Below, piece by piece: positions 23,185-31,525 of a DNA stretch of 64,000 nucleotides (within the stretch, counting starts at the first letter, position 1; the number at the start of each line of letters is the position of its first letter). The stretch is taken from positions 1-64,000 of the forward strand of contig CAWDDB010000004.1 of NCBI GenBank assembly GCA_963800975.1, read 5' to 3'. Under the pieces are notes generated by a model. The model was not told the DNA's origin. It ran no database searches and saw nothing but the letters and a program-made list of their open reading frames with translations. The position numbers and the translations under genes were made by a program. Source of the DNA: JALYGY01 sp963800975 (lineage in GTDB: Bacteria; Actinomycetota; Rubrobacteria; Rubrobacterales; Rubrobacteraceae).

Positions 23185-23385
23185 CACGAAGCCGTCGTCG
23201 GGGCAAGGGTGAAGGTGCTGGGTAGCGACAGGCGGCCGGAGCTGCGGGGTATGCTCGGCACGATAGGGCGTGCGCTTCGGGCACGAAGAGGCACCTCGCC
23301 CTAGACGTGCGGCTGGACGACGGGCAGACGGGAAATGTTCTGGGCAAAGGGGCTGGAGAAGGCAAGCGATGCCCACGGCGCCTAG
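23185..23385 (+). pseudogene. Small beta-barrel-like protein (GMRVRV family), copy 3, two frameshifts
   Basis: Three frames together read GARVKVLGSDRRPELRGMLG, TIGRA; then KRHLALDVRLDDGQ; then EMFWAKGLEKASDAHGA and a stop at 23385. These match the intact protein at 4321 (RVRV, RGLIGTV, AVDVRLADGR, RLFWPMDLEE). Repeat A copy 14 follows, as for the other two family members. Confidence 0.55.
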
Positions 23386-23399
23386 AGGGTATCCCGCTC

Positions 23400-23443
23400 T
23401 TCTGTTCGTCCACCTTCGCAGGTAGGGTTCTCGGAAGCCCGCG
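23400..23443 (+). repeat. Cassette repeat A, copy 14
   Basis: The left half is diverged (TTCTGTTCGTCCACCTTCGC). The right half GGTTCTCGGAAGCCCGCG is continuous with repeat D copy 3. Confidence 0.65.
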
Positions 23444-23566
23444 AAGCCTAGGTCCGATGGGCCACGCATCCTAGGCCCCACCTGGGACATGAGTCCCGAT
23501 AATACCTCGCGGTGGTCCCATACCCTGGTATGGGCCTGGGCGTTCGGGACGGGGTGGGCGTCTCCC
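23440..23566 (+). repeat. Repeat D, copy 3
   Basis: It contains GGTCCGATGGGCCACGCATC, CTAGGCCCCACCTGGGACAT, AGTCCCGATAATACC, ATACCCTGGTATGGGCCTGG and CGTTCGGGACGGGGTGGGC, closely matching copy 2. Confidence 0.6.
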
Positions 23567-23585
23567 CCGTGTTCGCGTCGGCCAC

Positions 23586-23636
23586 CGCGGATGGGCTAGG
23601 AAAGGATAGGCCATATGGGGATGTGCCGAACGTGGC
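23586..23636 (+). repeat. Repeat C, copy 2
   Basis: CGCGGATGGGCTAGGAAAGG, then ATAGGCCATATGG and GATGTGCCGAACGTGGC, almost identical to 2035-2086. Confidence 0.65.
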
Positions 23637-23717
23637 GTGCGCGTATTGGTGTCCCTCGCATGCGTCAGGCGGACGCCTCCCTATGCCTCCGCCCCACCGA
23701 AACGAGACGGGACGGGG

Positions 23718-23990
23718 TCTTGAGCAGGAGAGCGGTGGTACACGCGTCGCGGGAGAACACGGAAGGTGAGATCGTGCCGAGAAGACGAAGCGCGAGAAGC
23801 TCATCCTCTACAGGGACGCCGAGGGCTCGGCTACAGGTGGATGCTGCCCTCCCCCACGGGAGAGACGCTGGCGGACTCCGACCGGGCGCCGGAGAAGGTC
23901 TCCTCCCAGGCCGAGGTGCGCTCGGCCCTGGCCCACCACCCGAGGGCGGGGTCCCCGCCGCCAGCTCCGGGAGGGGCGCCGCGAGCCGCA
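23718..23990 (+). pseudogene. DUF1508 gene, copy 2, frameshifted
   Basis: This is a nucleotide duplicate of 2331-2603 (GTCTTGAGCAGGAGAGCGG, GGAGAGACGCT). Two single-base losses near 23776-23783 and one insertion near 23828 destroy the frame; the fragments EKLILYRDAEG and SPTGETLADS remain. It is flanked by A-D-C upstream and repeat A copy 15 downstream, as for copy 1, so the duplicated unit runs from repeat A to repeat A. Confidence 0.7.
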
Positions 23991-23997
23991 GGGCGGG

Positions 23998-24063
23998 CTA
24001 TTCACCCGAGTGCGTGGAAGCTATGTTCTCGAACTTCGCCCGTTCTGAGTTCTCGGAAGTCAG
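23998..24063 (+). repeat. Cassette repeat A, copy 15, with doubled right half
   Basis: CTATTCACCCGAGTGCGTGG, then GTTCTCGAACTTCGCC and a second GTTCTGAGTTCTCGGAAGTC. Confidence 0.8.
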
Positions 24064-24215
24064 GGGTGCCTAGCGAGTGGATAGGGTTAGTCCCATTGTG
24101 CCCTGCGCATCGTAAAAGATGTGCCATTGGGCGGATGCGCAGCCTTCGTCCTGCTCCATATAGTGCCCCGAAGAATGGCCAGAGTAGGGCTATGCGAGCG
24201 TTAGAAGGAGCGGAG

Positions 24216-24437
24216 ATGATCCAAGGGCAGCAGGTGATTGAGGAGCTTGGCGACCGGAGGAAGGACCCGGCTTACAGGATCGGTTGGGAGGATGGCCGGT
24301 TCGGGCTGATAGAGACATTCCTCGAGAACCCGAACCTTGCGCGATGGGAGAGCCACTCCGAGAGGCTGGCGTACTACCGGGGCCACCGCGAAGGGCGGCG
24401 GGTCCGCGGGACGCTGGCGCACAAGGACTGTGCCTGA
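24216..24437 (+). CDS. Small hypothetical protein
   Basis: This 73-aa protein starts at ATG 24216 behind AGAAGGAGCGG. It is helical and charged: MIQGQQVIEELGDRRKDPAY, then GWEDGRFGLIETFLENPNLA and YYRGHREGRRVRG. The frame continues upstream through the dead DUF1508 copy, but that part is clearly another gene's remnant. The Gly-rich GWEDG and YYRGHREG turns hint at a repeated small motif. The family is unknown. Confidence 0.55.
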   Translation: MIQGQQVIEELGDRRKDPAYRIGWEDGRFGLIETFLENPNLARWESHSERLAYYRGHREGRRVRGTLAHKDCA

Positions 24438-24576
24438 TACCGGACTTATGCGTCCCATCTGCAGGGCGCCTGCCGCGCTTCGCCGCACGGATCACCGGTT
24501 TCCTTACAAGACACTTCCGCTGACGCCGGACTCGCAGGTGGCCGGCATTTTCGTGCTCTTGGCAGATGTCCGTTTA

Positions 24577-24620
24577 CTATTCACCCAACGGCGTAGAAGA
24601 GGGGTTCTAAGAAGTTCGCC
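24577..24620 (+). repeat. Cassette repeat A, copy 16
   Basis: CTATTCACCCAACGGCGTAG, then GGTTCTAAGAAGTTCGCC. It lies 139 nt after the preceding stop. Confidence 0.75.
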
Positions 24621-24751
24621 AAGAAATATTCGTATCTAGCTCATGTGCGTGATACGTTCCATCCCGACAGGGGAGTATGATACTAGTGCGACTATCCGAC
24701 ACACCAGGCGGGGCGGTGTAGGCTCTCTCCCTTCCTCAACGAGAAGGGAAG

Positions 24752-26169
24752 ATGGGCATGAGCGCAGTAAGCAACCTCAAGGTATGGGCGGCGCTTCTGT
24801 TGGCGGCCCTGGCGGCAAGCGTACTAATGGCGGTGGTGCTTGCCCCCCCAGCGTCGGGCCGCACTCCTTCTCCGTGACCACCCCCGTCGACGAGCTGAAC
24901 ACCGATGGGGACTGCTCCCTGAGGGAGGCAATAGAGGCGGCCAACACCAACGCCGCGGTAGACGGCTGCGCTGCCGGCAGCGACACGGTGCCGGACACCA
25001 TCGTGTTCGCCGTGGGCCCGGAGGCGACCATAACCCTGGACTCTGAGCTGGACGTGCTGCTTATCACGGACGATGCTGGGCTTACCATAAACGGCCAGCA
25101 GAACAAGATCACCATCAGCGGCAACGATGCTTCCCAGGTGTTTTGGGTGGAACCTGGTGTGGTGTTCAATCTGCGTAACCTCACCGTGGCCGATGGCAAC
25201 ACGACCCTATCTGGCGCCGGCCTCTTGAACAGCGGGGGTAAGGTGGAGGTGAGAAACTCCACCTTCTCCGGCAATAGTGCCACCGATAATGGCGGCGGCA
25301 TAGGCAATTTTGGCGGCGCCACGCTCACGGTGACCAACTCCACCTTCTCCGGCAACAGCGCAGAGTTCGGCGGAGGCATATACGCCACCAGTGGCACGCT
25401 CACGGTGACCAACTCCACCTTCTCCGGCAACAGCGCGGGGTTCGCCGGAGGCGGCATATACGTCGAGCTTTTCACGGCCACGCTCAAGAACACGATAGTG
25501 GCCGACTCCCCCCAGGGCGGTAACTGCACCGAAGGGTTCGAAGGGACGATAGCCGACGGAGGCTACAACATAGATGACGCCGACACATGCGGCTTTGGTG
25601 CTGCCAACAACTCCCAACCCTCAACCGACCCCAAGCTCGACGCCCTAGCGGACAACGGCGGTCCCACACAAACCCATGCCCTAAAGCCGGCTAGCCCCGC
25701 CATCAACGCCATCCCCAGCGCCACCAACGGCTGCGGCACAGACGTCACCACCGACCAGCGGGGCCTCTTCAACAGGCCACAGGGAGGCAAGTGCGAGATA
25801 GGTTCCTTCGAGGACAGGAGCCCCAGGGTAAGAATGGTTGTGCCCCAAGAGGACGCCAGAGGCGCGAACCCGGCAACGAACGTCAACGCCTTCTTCTCGG
25901 AGGCCATGAGGGCAAACACAATAAACGCGAACACCGTCAAGCTCTTCGAGGTGGGCACGACCACCCCCATAGGGGCGCAGGTGAGCTACGACGCTGTGGC
26001 CAAGCGGGCGATCCTGAACCCCAACGCCAACCTGGAGCTTGGAACCAGGTACAGGGCGCTGGTCACCACGGGAGCAAGGGATCTGCCAAGCAACCGCCTA
26101 GACCAGGACCTGGACCCCTCGAACGGCCTCCAGCAGAAGGTGTGGTTCTTCACGGTTCGTAGTAGCTAG
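24752..26169 (+). CDS. Secreted beta-helix surface protein with CSLREA and Big_5-like domains, one poly-C frameshift
   Basis: A signal peptide (MSAVSNLKVWAALLLAALAA) begins at ATG 24758 (or 24752), in a different frame from the rest. The frames meet at a seven-C run (24843-24849), and one extra C would restore a full protein. The mature part has a CSLREA module (NTDGDCSLREAIEAANTNAA), right-handed beta-helix repeats with four NSTFSGNSA units, GGPTQTHALKPASPAINAI, and a C-terminal Ig-like module (NVNAFFSEAMRANTINANTV). It is probably an exported adhesin or envelope protein. The C-tract may mean phase variation or a sequencing indel. Confidence 0.65.
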
Positions 26170-26211
26170 AGGGCACTCTCTCATAGAAAGCCAAACCTAG
26201 AAAGAGGTCGA

Positions 26212-26245
26212 AGGGCCGGGGTGTAAAGTCCCGGCCCTCCTTCTT
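26212..26245 (+). terminator. Rho-independent terminator after the beta-helix gene
   Basis: AGGGCCGGG (26212-26220) and CCCGGCCCT (26230-26238) pair perfectly around a 9-nt loop, followed by CCTTCTT. Confidence 0.8.
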
Positions 26246-26249
26246 ACCC

Positions 26250-26293
26250 TTATTCACCCAACTGCGGGTAAGCCATGTTCTCGGAAGTTCGCG
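26250..26293 (+). repeat. Cassette repeat A, copy 17
   Basis: TTATTCACCCAACTGCGGGT, then GTTCTCGGAAGTTCGCG, followed by a partial repeat D (TAGCCCCGGTCCAACCCC). This is the last copy I can see. Confidence 0.8.
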
Positions 26294-26397
26294 TAGCCCC
26301 GGTCCAACCCCCAGGTATTCCTAGACAAGGCGCATAGGTCGCATTTCCCACATACAGCTACCGCACGTGATTGCTACCGTGGTTGCGTTAGCTAACC

Positions 26398-26421
26398 GGG
26401 CGGGACTGACGAGTCCCGCCC
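26398..26421 (+). promoter_or_regulatory. Leader hairpin before the second beta-helix gene
   Basis: GGGCGGGAC and GTCCCGCCC pair around TGACGA, 27 nt before the ATG and just ahead of the SD (AAAGGAGGAGG). It could be a terminator of upstream transcription or a 5'-leader stabiliser. Confidence 0.45.
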
Positions 26422-26447
26422 TCCCTAAAGGAGGAGGTACTACGCCT

Positions 26448-27685
26448 ATGTTGAGAGGCACGGCAAGCAAGGTGATGTGGGTGGGGAGGGGCACTGTGTT
26501 CTTGGTGGGCCTCGCCGTGATAGTGGCTGTGGTGTTGGGGGTGGCGAGCACGGCGCTCGGGGCCAACGGTGGCAACTTCATCCTCGGCCAGAACAACACC
26601 GCTAGCCTCCTTACCAGGCTAACCGGCCAGGTCCCCGGAGGAGCGGCCTTGCAGGTGGTGAACACCAAGACGGAGCCGGGTTCCAGGGGGCTGCAAGTCA
26701 GCGTAGCTGAGAACAAGCCTCCCATACAGGTCAACGCTACGGCTGGTAAGGCCACCAACCTCAACGCAGACAAGCTTGACGGCAAGGAGGCGACGGACTT
26801 CTACGCGGCTGGCAGCAAGGTGGCCGACTCCTCACACGCTGATACGGGCCGACCAGGCCAACACTGATGGCCAGACTCGACTAAAGCTCAGAACGCGGCT
26901 AACGCCGACACGGTGGACGGCAAGAACCCTCCGGCTTCGCCTCAGCCTACGAGCGCACGGTGGTGGTTAGCCCGGTAGGCACCGATACGGAGAACGGCCA
27001 AGCGCTCCTCGATGCCATGGAAAACATATCGGACGCCTCTGCATCCAAGCCCTACCTCATCCACCTAGAGCCCGCAACCTACGATCTTGGCAACGGCTCT
27101 TTGAATATGAAGCAGTGGGTGGACATAGAGGGCTCTGGCGAGCTCAATACCGTCATCAGAAGCGTTGTAGGCTCCGGGGGCTGTACGCTCGGTACGGTAA
27201 ATGGGGCGAGCAACGCCGAGATGAGGTTCCTCACGGTGCGCAACACGGGCGCGAATGGCTGTAAGATAGCCATCTCTAACGTCGCTGCCTCCCCACGACT
27301 CACCCATCTAACCGCCGAGGCCATAGGAGTGGGCGGGTCCAATAACGTCGGCGTGCAGACTAACAATTCCAGCACGACCATGACCGACGTCACGGCAACG
27401 GGTTCGGGACAAACAGGCTCAGCTAATCACGGTGTGTTCAGCAGCCAATCCAACCTGACTATCAAACAGAGCAAGCTAACCGGAAGCGGCGGCGCCTTCG
27501 TAAACCACGCGCTGCGGATACAGAGCGGCACTACCGCAAAGGTCGCGCTTAGCCAGCTTGTGGGAAGCACCAACGGTGACGACGGCGACACCCTGCAGTG
27601 CTTCAACAACTACAACGAGAACATGGCTGGAGATAACCCCGACCGAGGACGGATACGAGGTCACGGGCCCGTTTTGTGCTTCTGA
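26448..27685 (+). pseudogene. Membrane-anchored beta-helix surface protein, frameshifted
   Basis: The N-terminus has a membrane segment (VFLVGLAVIVAVVLGVASTA), then GGNFILGQNNTASLLTRLTG and LNADKLDGKEATDF, a motif pattern common in exported beta-helix proteins. Near 26845 the frame shifts. It resumes from about 26940 as ERTVVVSPVGTDTENGQALL, then YLIHLEPATYDLGNGSLNMK, WVDIEGSGELNTVIRS and a string of short beta-helix turns (SNLTIKQSKLTGSGGAF). The last residues look non-native, so the 3' end may also be cut. Start ATG 26448 follows AAAGGAGGAGG. Confidence 0.6.
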
Positions 27686-27691
27686 CCCTTT

Positions 27692-27949
27692 GCCATCATC
27701 TTGAAGGTCACGCATCACGGGTCCAACACGTCTTCTACCCCGCTCTTCCTGAGCCGCTTTCCGCCGGAGGTGGCGGTCATCCAGGTCGGCGCGGACAACT
27801 CCTACGGCCACCCCACGCCCGAGACCCTGGCCCGCCTGCAGCGGGCCGGGGCCAGGGTGTTCAGAAACGACGAGCACGGGGATGTGATCGTCACCATAAA
27901 GGAAGGGGTAGTGGATGTAGCCGTCACCAGGCCCGAGGCTGCATTCTAG
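27692..27949 (+). pseudogene. ComEC-like metallo-beta-lactamase, C-terminal part
   Basis: The frame reads ILKVTHHGSNTSSTPLFLSR, then VAVIQVGADNSYGHPTPETL and FRNDEHGDVIVTIKEG. This is the conserved C-terminal half of the ComEC/Rec2-type MBL domain. The N-terminal half with SFIVVGQGDG and NPDADHIGG lies at 16250-16795, on the same strand and about 11 kb away. About 50-60 middle residues are missing from both parts. There is no start codon or SD suitable for independent expression. Confidence 0.65.
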
Positions 27950-27950
27950 A

Positions 27951-27984
27951 GCGCATAGCGGAGGTCATGACCTCCGCTATGCGC
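27951..27984. terminator. Perfect 34-bp palindrome between convergent genes
   Basis: GCGCATAGCGGAGGTCA is followed at once by its exact inverse, centred on TCATGA. It lies between the + strand MBL remnant and the - strand CHAT gene. It fits a bidirectional terminator and marks the right edge of the cassette-like region. Confidence 0.65.
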
Positions 27985-28047
27985 GGCTTCAGGCAGGAGG
28001 GCATCCGGATCTCGGCGGATCCGGGCGGTCCTGGCGAGGGTACTACG

Positions 28048-31000
28048 TTACTCCCCAGGCTGGTGCTCTCGCGTCTCTCTGGCTTGCGCCTTCTCTCGCC
28101 TTATCGTCTCCGGGTCGAAGAATCGGAAGTACGGGCTGCCGTAATGCTGGTAGGCGCCCCAGGTGCGGGCGCCGCCGGGAAACCCGGCTATGGCGTGGCG
28201 CGCCTCCCGCATGGCGGCGTACATGGGCTGGGGGTCCTCGTATTGGTTCTCTCCGTCGCCTGACTTGCGGAGGCCGAGCAGCTCGGTGTAGAGGGTCAGG
28301 GCGAACGTGCGGGCGGCGAGGTCGTCAACGGGCCACGCGGTACAGACGAAGTTGGATATGCCGCGCTCGAAGAAGCGTTCGGCGAAGCTGGGGGCCAGCT
28401 CGACGGAGCGTCTCTCGGACCTGTCGGGCGTGATGCCGGACTCGCAGGCGTTCGAGAAAACGAAGTTCGGGATGCGGTCGACCCTGCCGAGCTCGTTGGG
28501 GGAGATAAGCTGGCCTCCGGAGAAGACCCAGCCCGAGGCTTCGGGGTTCTCGTCGTACGTGCAGTGGCCGGCGAAGTGGAGCACGTCGTAGGAGCGGAGC
28601 ATCAGGTGCCTCAGGACGTTCGTGCGGGTGGCCGCGTAGGGCCCGAAGAGCCGCACGACCTCGACCCGATTGGAGCTCAACTTCTCGTAGGCGACGTTGA
28701 AGCCCTCGAACAGGTCGGCGACCTCGACGCCCTCCTCCTCGGCGCCCGGCAGGTGGGCGTCCTCCGCCGGGTCCGCGACCACGAGCACGCGCATGACGCG
28801 GCGCGGAGGCGGGGGAGGCTCGGGCGGTGGGGCGAACGTGGTGCGCAGCTGCCGCGTGAAGCCGCGGCCGGTGCCGAGAAACCGGTCGGGGTCGAACTCC
28901 GAGCTCCCGCCGTTCTGCCGGGGCGTCTCCGGTGGACCGTTTTCCTCGAGGGCGAGCTCTGGCTGGGCGACCATCTCCCAGTGGATACGGGCCATAGTCG
29001 AGTCGAGCATCATGACCAGCGGGACTTCGGTGGAGAACTGCGCGCGCAGCTCGGCCGGCACGAGGAGCCTCTCGAGGAAGCTGCCTCGCTCGGCCTGCAT
29101 GGCCGGATCCGACTCGGCGGCGAGCTCCTCGTTGGCCTCCTTTACGACGGCGGGATCGAGCGTGACCGTTCGCTCCGGGACGGAGGCGTTCTCGGTGATC
29201 GCCCCGAAGGTGTAGCGGTTCCCCTCGAGCCTCAGGGTGATACGCGTGGGCGGGCGCTCCTCGAGCGTGCCTTCATCGTCGGCCTCGGTCTGGCTCTCTT
29301 TTTCGATCCTTCTGTTCCTGATCTGCTGTTTGCTGGGTTCGCGGAAGTCGATCTTCAGCTGGTTCTGTGCTTCGAGGTTGGCTTTCTCCTGGCGGATGGC
29401 GCTTGCGAGCTTCTCGGCCGTATCGGGGTCTCTCTCCACGAAGGTGACGCGGACGAGCCGTCGTCCCTCGTCCTCGATGGAGCCCGTGATCGCCTTCTTG
29501 ATGCCGCGCATCCAGGCCGAGATCGCCTCACGCGTCGGGATGTTGCCCCTGCCGGATCCGATCAGGACGGTGGCCAGGTGTCGTTTCTCCATCCTACCGA
29601 GGGACCAGCAGAGCTCGCGCGCCAGGACGGTAAGCTCGGGCACGCCGAAGCTGCCGGGTAGCCCCATGCCGGCTACCGCGATCACGCGCTCGGTGCTTCC
29701 GGGGCGCGGGTCGGGCAGGAAGAAGGGCGCCCCCAGTCTGCCGCGGATGATGCCGCGTTCGAAGTACTGCGTCAGGAGCCGGTCGGACTCGGGCAGGCCG
29801 TCCTCCGATCCTCCAGCTCGACCGCGCAACGCCCGGCTTACGGCCAGATCCAGCGCCAGCTCGGCCTCCTGGGGCCTTACGTTGATGTAGTGCCCGACAG
29901 AGATCGCATCCACCGCGTCGCCGCCACCGCTCTTCACGCTCCCGTAACGGAGCTTCTCGATCTCCCCGCATACCAGACCGATCTCGATGGACGGCGGGTC
30001 GAACGTCGCCCCCCTGACTTCTTCGGGCCCGTCGTGGCTGGCGTGGGGCAGAAAGTCGCGCGTGAGGATCTCCTCCATCCGCCGCTCGTCGGTGCTCACG
30101 TAGGTGTCCTCGCCCTGGTCCGCGCTCCTTACGCTGTTGCGCATAACGAGGGCCTTCAGGTCCTTATCCTCGGCCTCGCGGGTCGCGATCATGCGCCCTC
30201 TGAGGTCTTCTTCGGGGATATCCTCGAGGCCCCTGCTCCGCATGAAGGGCTCCGGATCTAGGGCGGTGGTCTCGCCCGCGATAAGCAGTTCGTCCAGGGC
30301 GGAGAGGATCCTCGCGTTCGACGTGAGGTTGCCGTGTTCTTCCTTGACGTAGTAGGTCTTGACGTCATCGAGCAGCCCGAGCACGTGCGGGACGGTGCCG
30401 TCGCCCCTCGCGGTCACGGTGTAGGACTCTAGCTTCTCCGGGTGATCGGGATCCCTGATGCCGCCGAAGGTGCCCTGGTCGCTACCGGCCACGTACAGCA
30501 TGCGTTCGGGATCGACCGAGGTTAGCAGCCCTTCGTGGTGGTTCTTCGCGCTGTCCAGACGGTCCTGCGAGATACCCAGGCCCCGGTAGGTTTCGGCCTT
30601 GTAGAGCTGATCCACACCGGGGACGCGCAGGGGTGAGGGGAGCATCTGGTAGGAGCCCACGAACGAGTTGAGCACCTGGAGCAGCTCTTCGGTGTTGTGG
30701 GCGACGTCGAGCAGGGCCAGGCGTTTCACCATCGTCGCGGCGCCGGTGATCGCCTGCGGAATGGCGTACGACCCGTGGTTGGGGGTGCCGAGCATGATCA
30801 GACGCCCCCCCGACCCGCCGTCGCCGGCCATCTTCTTCCAGCGGTCTCCGTGCCGCTTCATGAAGGTGCGCGCCACGAGCCCGCCCATGGAGTGGGCCAC
30901 GATGTGCACCGGCGCGTCGTCCGCGAACCAGCCGCTCAGCCGCGCCTTCAATTCGTCGGCGGAGACGTTGAGGTCCTTGCGCCAGTCGAACCAGAAGGCC

Positions 31001-31434
31001 CGAACCCTCCAGCTCTCGGAAAGGGACAGCAGTAGCTCGCCGTAGTACCGCTTGAGGATGCCGGTGGCGCGTACGTCGTAAGCCGGGTCGTGATCCTCGA
31101 GGCCCGCCGCGTTCAGGCGCAGCCGCTCGAGCCCGCCGGTGATAAGCCGGTACACGTGTACCCAGATGTGATCCTGGTCGCCCCCGCGGTCCACGGAGAC
31201 CAGTTCGCTGCCCATGATCCCGGGTATTACGACCACGTTTCCGCGCGGCTCGGCGGCCGCCCGCCGCGTGCTGGTGCGCTTCAAGGCCATGTCGTGCATG
31301 CGCTGGTAACGATCGTCGCCGAGGTAGACGCGCAACGTCTTCTCCTCCTCGGCGGTCGGCCGCGCGAGCATGCTCGCAAGCTCCGGAGTGTCGGCCGACT
31401 CCAGGCGTGTTATGTAGGCTCGTTCGTCGAACAT
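28048..31434 (-). CDS. Lipase-CHAT protease fusion protein
   Basis: This 1,128-aa protein has three parts. Residues about 65-390 are an LCAT/PGAP1-like lipase: IPGIMGSEL, nucleophile AHSMGG (Ser182), GDGTVP (Asp345) and EEHGNL (His367). Residues about 480-690 are a Rossmann-like middle (VIAVAGMGLPGSFGVPELTV, ATVLIGSGRGNIP) of unknown role. Residues about 800-1105 are a CHAT caspase-like protease with HFAGH (His957) and SNACESG (Cys997). Both catalytic sites look intact. ATG 31434 has an SD (AGGGGAG). A caspase-like gene lies 91 nt upstream on the same strand. A protease-triggered lipase that damages the cell's own membrane is plausible but inferred. Confidence 0.85.
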   Translation of the reverse strand: MFDERAYITRLESADTPELASMLARPTAEEEKTLRVYLGDDRYQRMHDMALKRTSTRRAAAEPRGNVVVIPGIMGSELVSVDRGGDQDHIWVHVYRLITGGLERLRLNAAGLEDHDPAYDVRATGILKRYYGELLLSLSESWRVRAFWFDWRKDLNVSADELKARLSGWFADDAPVHIVAHSMGGLVARTFMKRHGDRWKKMAGDGGSGGRLIMLGTPNHGSYAIPQAITGAATMVKRLALLDVAHNTEELLQVLNSFVGSYQMLPSPLRVPGVDQLYKAETYRGLGISQDRLDSAKNHHEGLLTSVDPERMLYVAGSDQGTFGGIRDPDHPEKLESYTVTARGDGTVPHVLGLLDDVKTYYVKEEHGNLTSNARILSALDELLIAGETTALDPEPFMRSRGLEDIPEEDLRGRMIATREAEDKDLKALVMRNSVRSADQGEDTYVSTDERRMEEILTRDFLPHASHDGPEEVRGATFDPPSIEIGLVCGEIEKLRYGSVKSGGGDAVDAISVGHYINVRPQEAELALDLAVSRALRGRAGGSEDGLPESDRLLTQYFERGIIRGRLGAPFFLPDPRPGSTERVIAVAGMGLPGSFGVPELTVLARELCWSLGRMEKRHLATVLIGSGRGNIPTREAISAWMRGIKKAITGSIEDEGRRLVRVTFVERDPDTAEKLASAIRQEKANLEAQNQLKIDFREPSKQQIRNRRIEKESQTEADDEGTLEERPPTRITLRLEGNRYTFGAITENASVPERTVTLDPAVVKEANEELAAESDPAMQAERGSFLERLLVPAELRAQFSTEVPLVMMLDSTMARIHWEMVAQPELALEENGPPETPRQNGGSSEFDPDRFLGTGRGFTRQLRTTFAPPPEPPPPPRRVMRVLVVADPAEDAHLPGAEEEGVEVADLFEGFNVAYEKLSSNRVEVVRLFGPYAATRTNVLRHLMLRSYDVLHFAGHCTYDENPEASGWVFSGGQLISPNELGRVDRIPNFVFSNACESGITPDRSERRSVELAPSFAERFFERGISNFVCTAWPVDDLAARTFALTLYTELLGLRKSGDGENQYEDPQPMYAAMREARHAIAGFPGGARTWGAYQHYGSPYFRFFDPETIRREKAQARETREHQPGE

Positions 31435-31525
31435 GCTGGCATCTCCCCTGGGACTTGCTCGTCTAAGCGGTCAGGTCTTCGCGGCGGCCGGGCACGCGGG
31501 CAACGAGGCTATGCTTCTGCGACCC

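Noticed and set aside
698..26293. CRISPR array made of repeat A
   Set aside because: Spacing ranges from hundreds to thousands of bases, spacers contain genes and no cas gene is present.
698..26293. Repeat A as a classical integron attC site
   Set aside because: I could not find the paired RYYYAAC/GTTRRRY core sites, the copies are shorter than most attC sites, and no IntI-type integ­rase is in the window. Only the cassette-like arrangement is reported.
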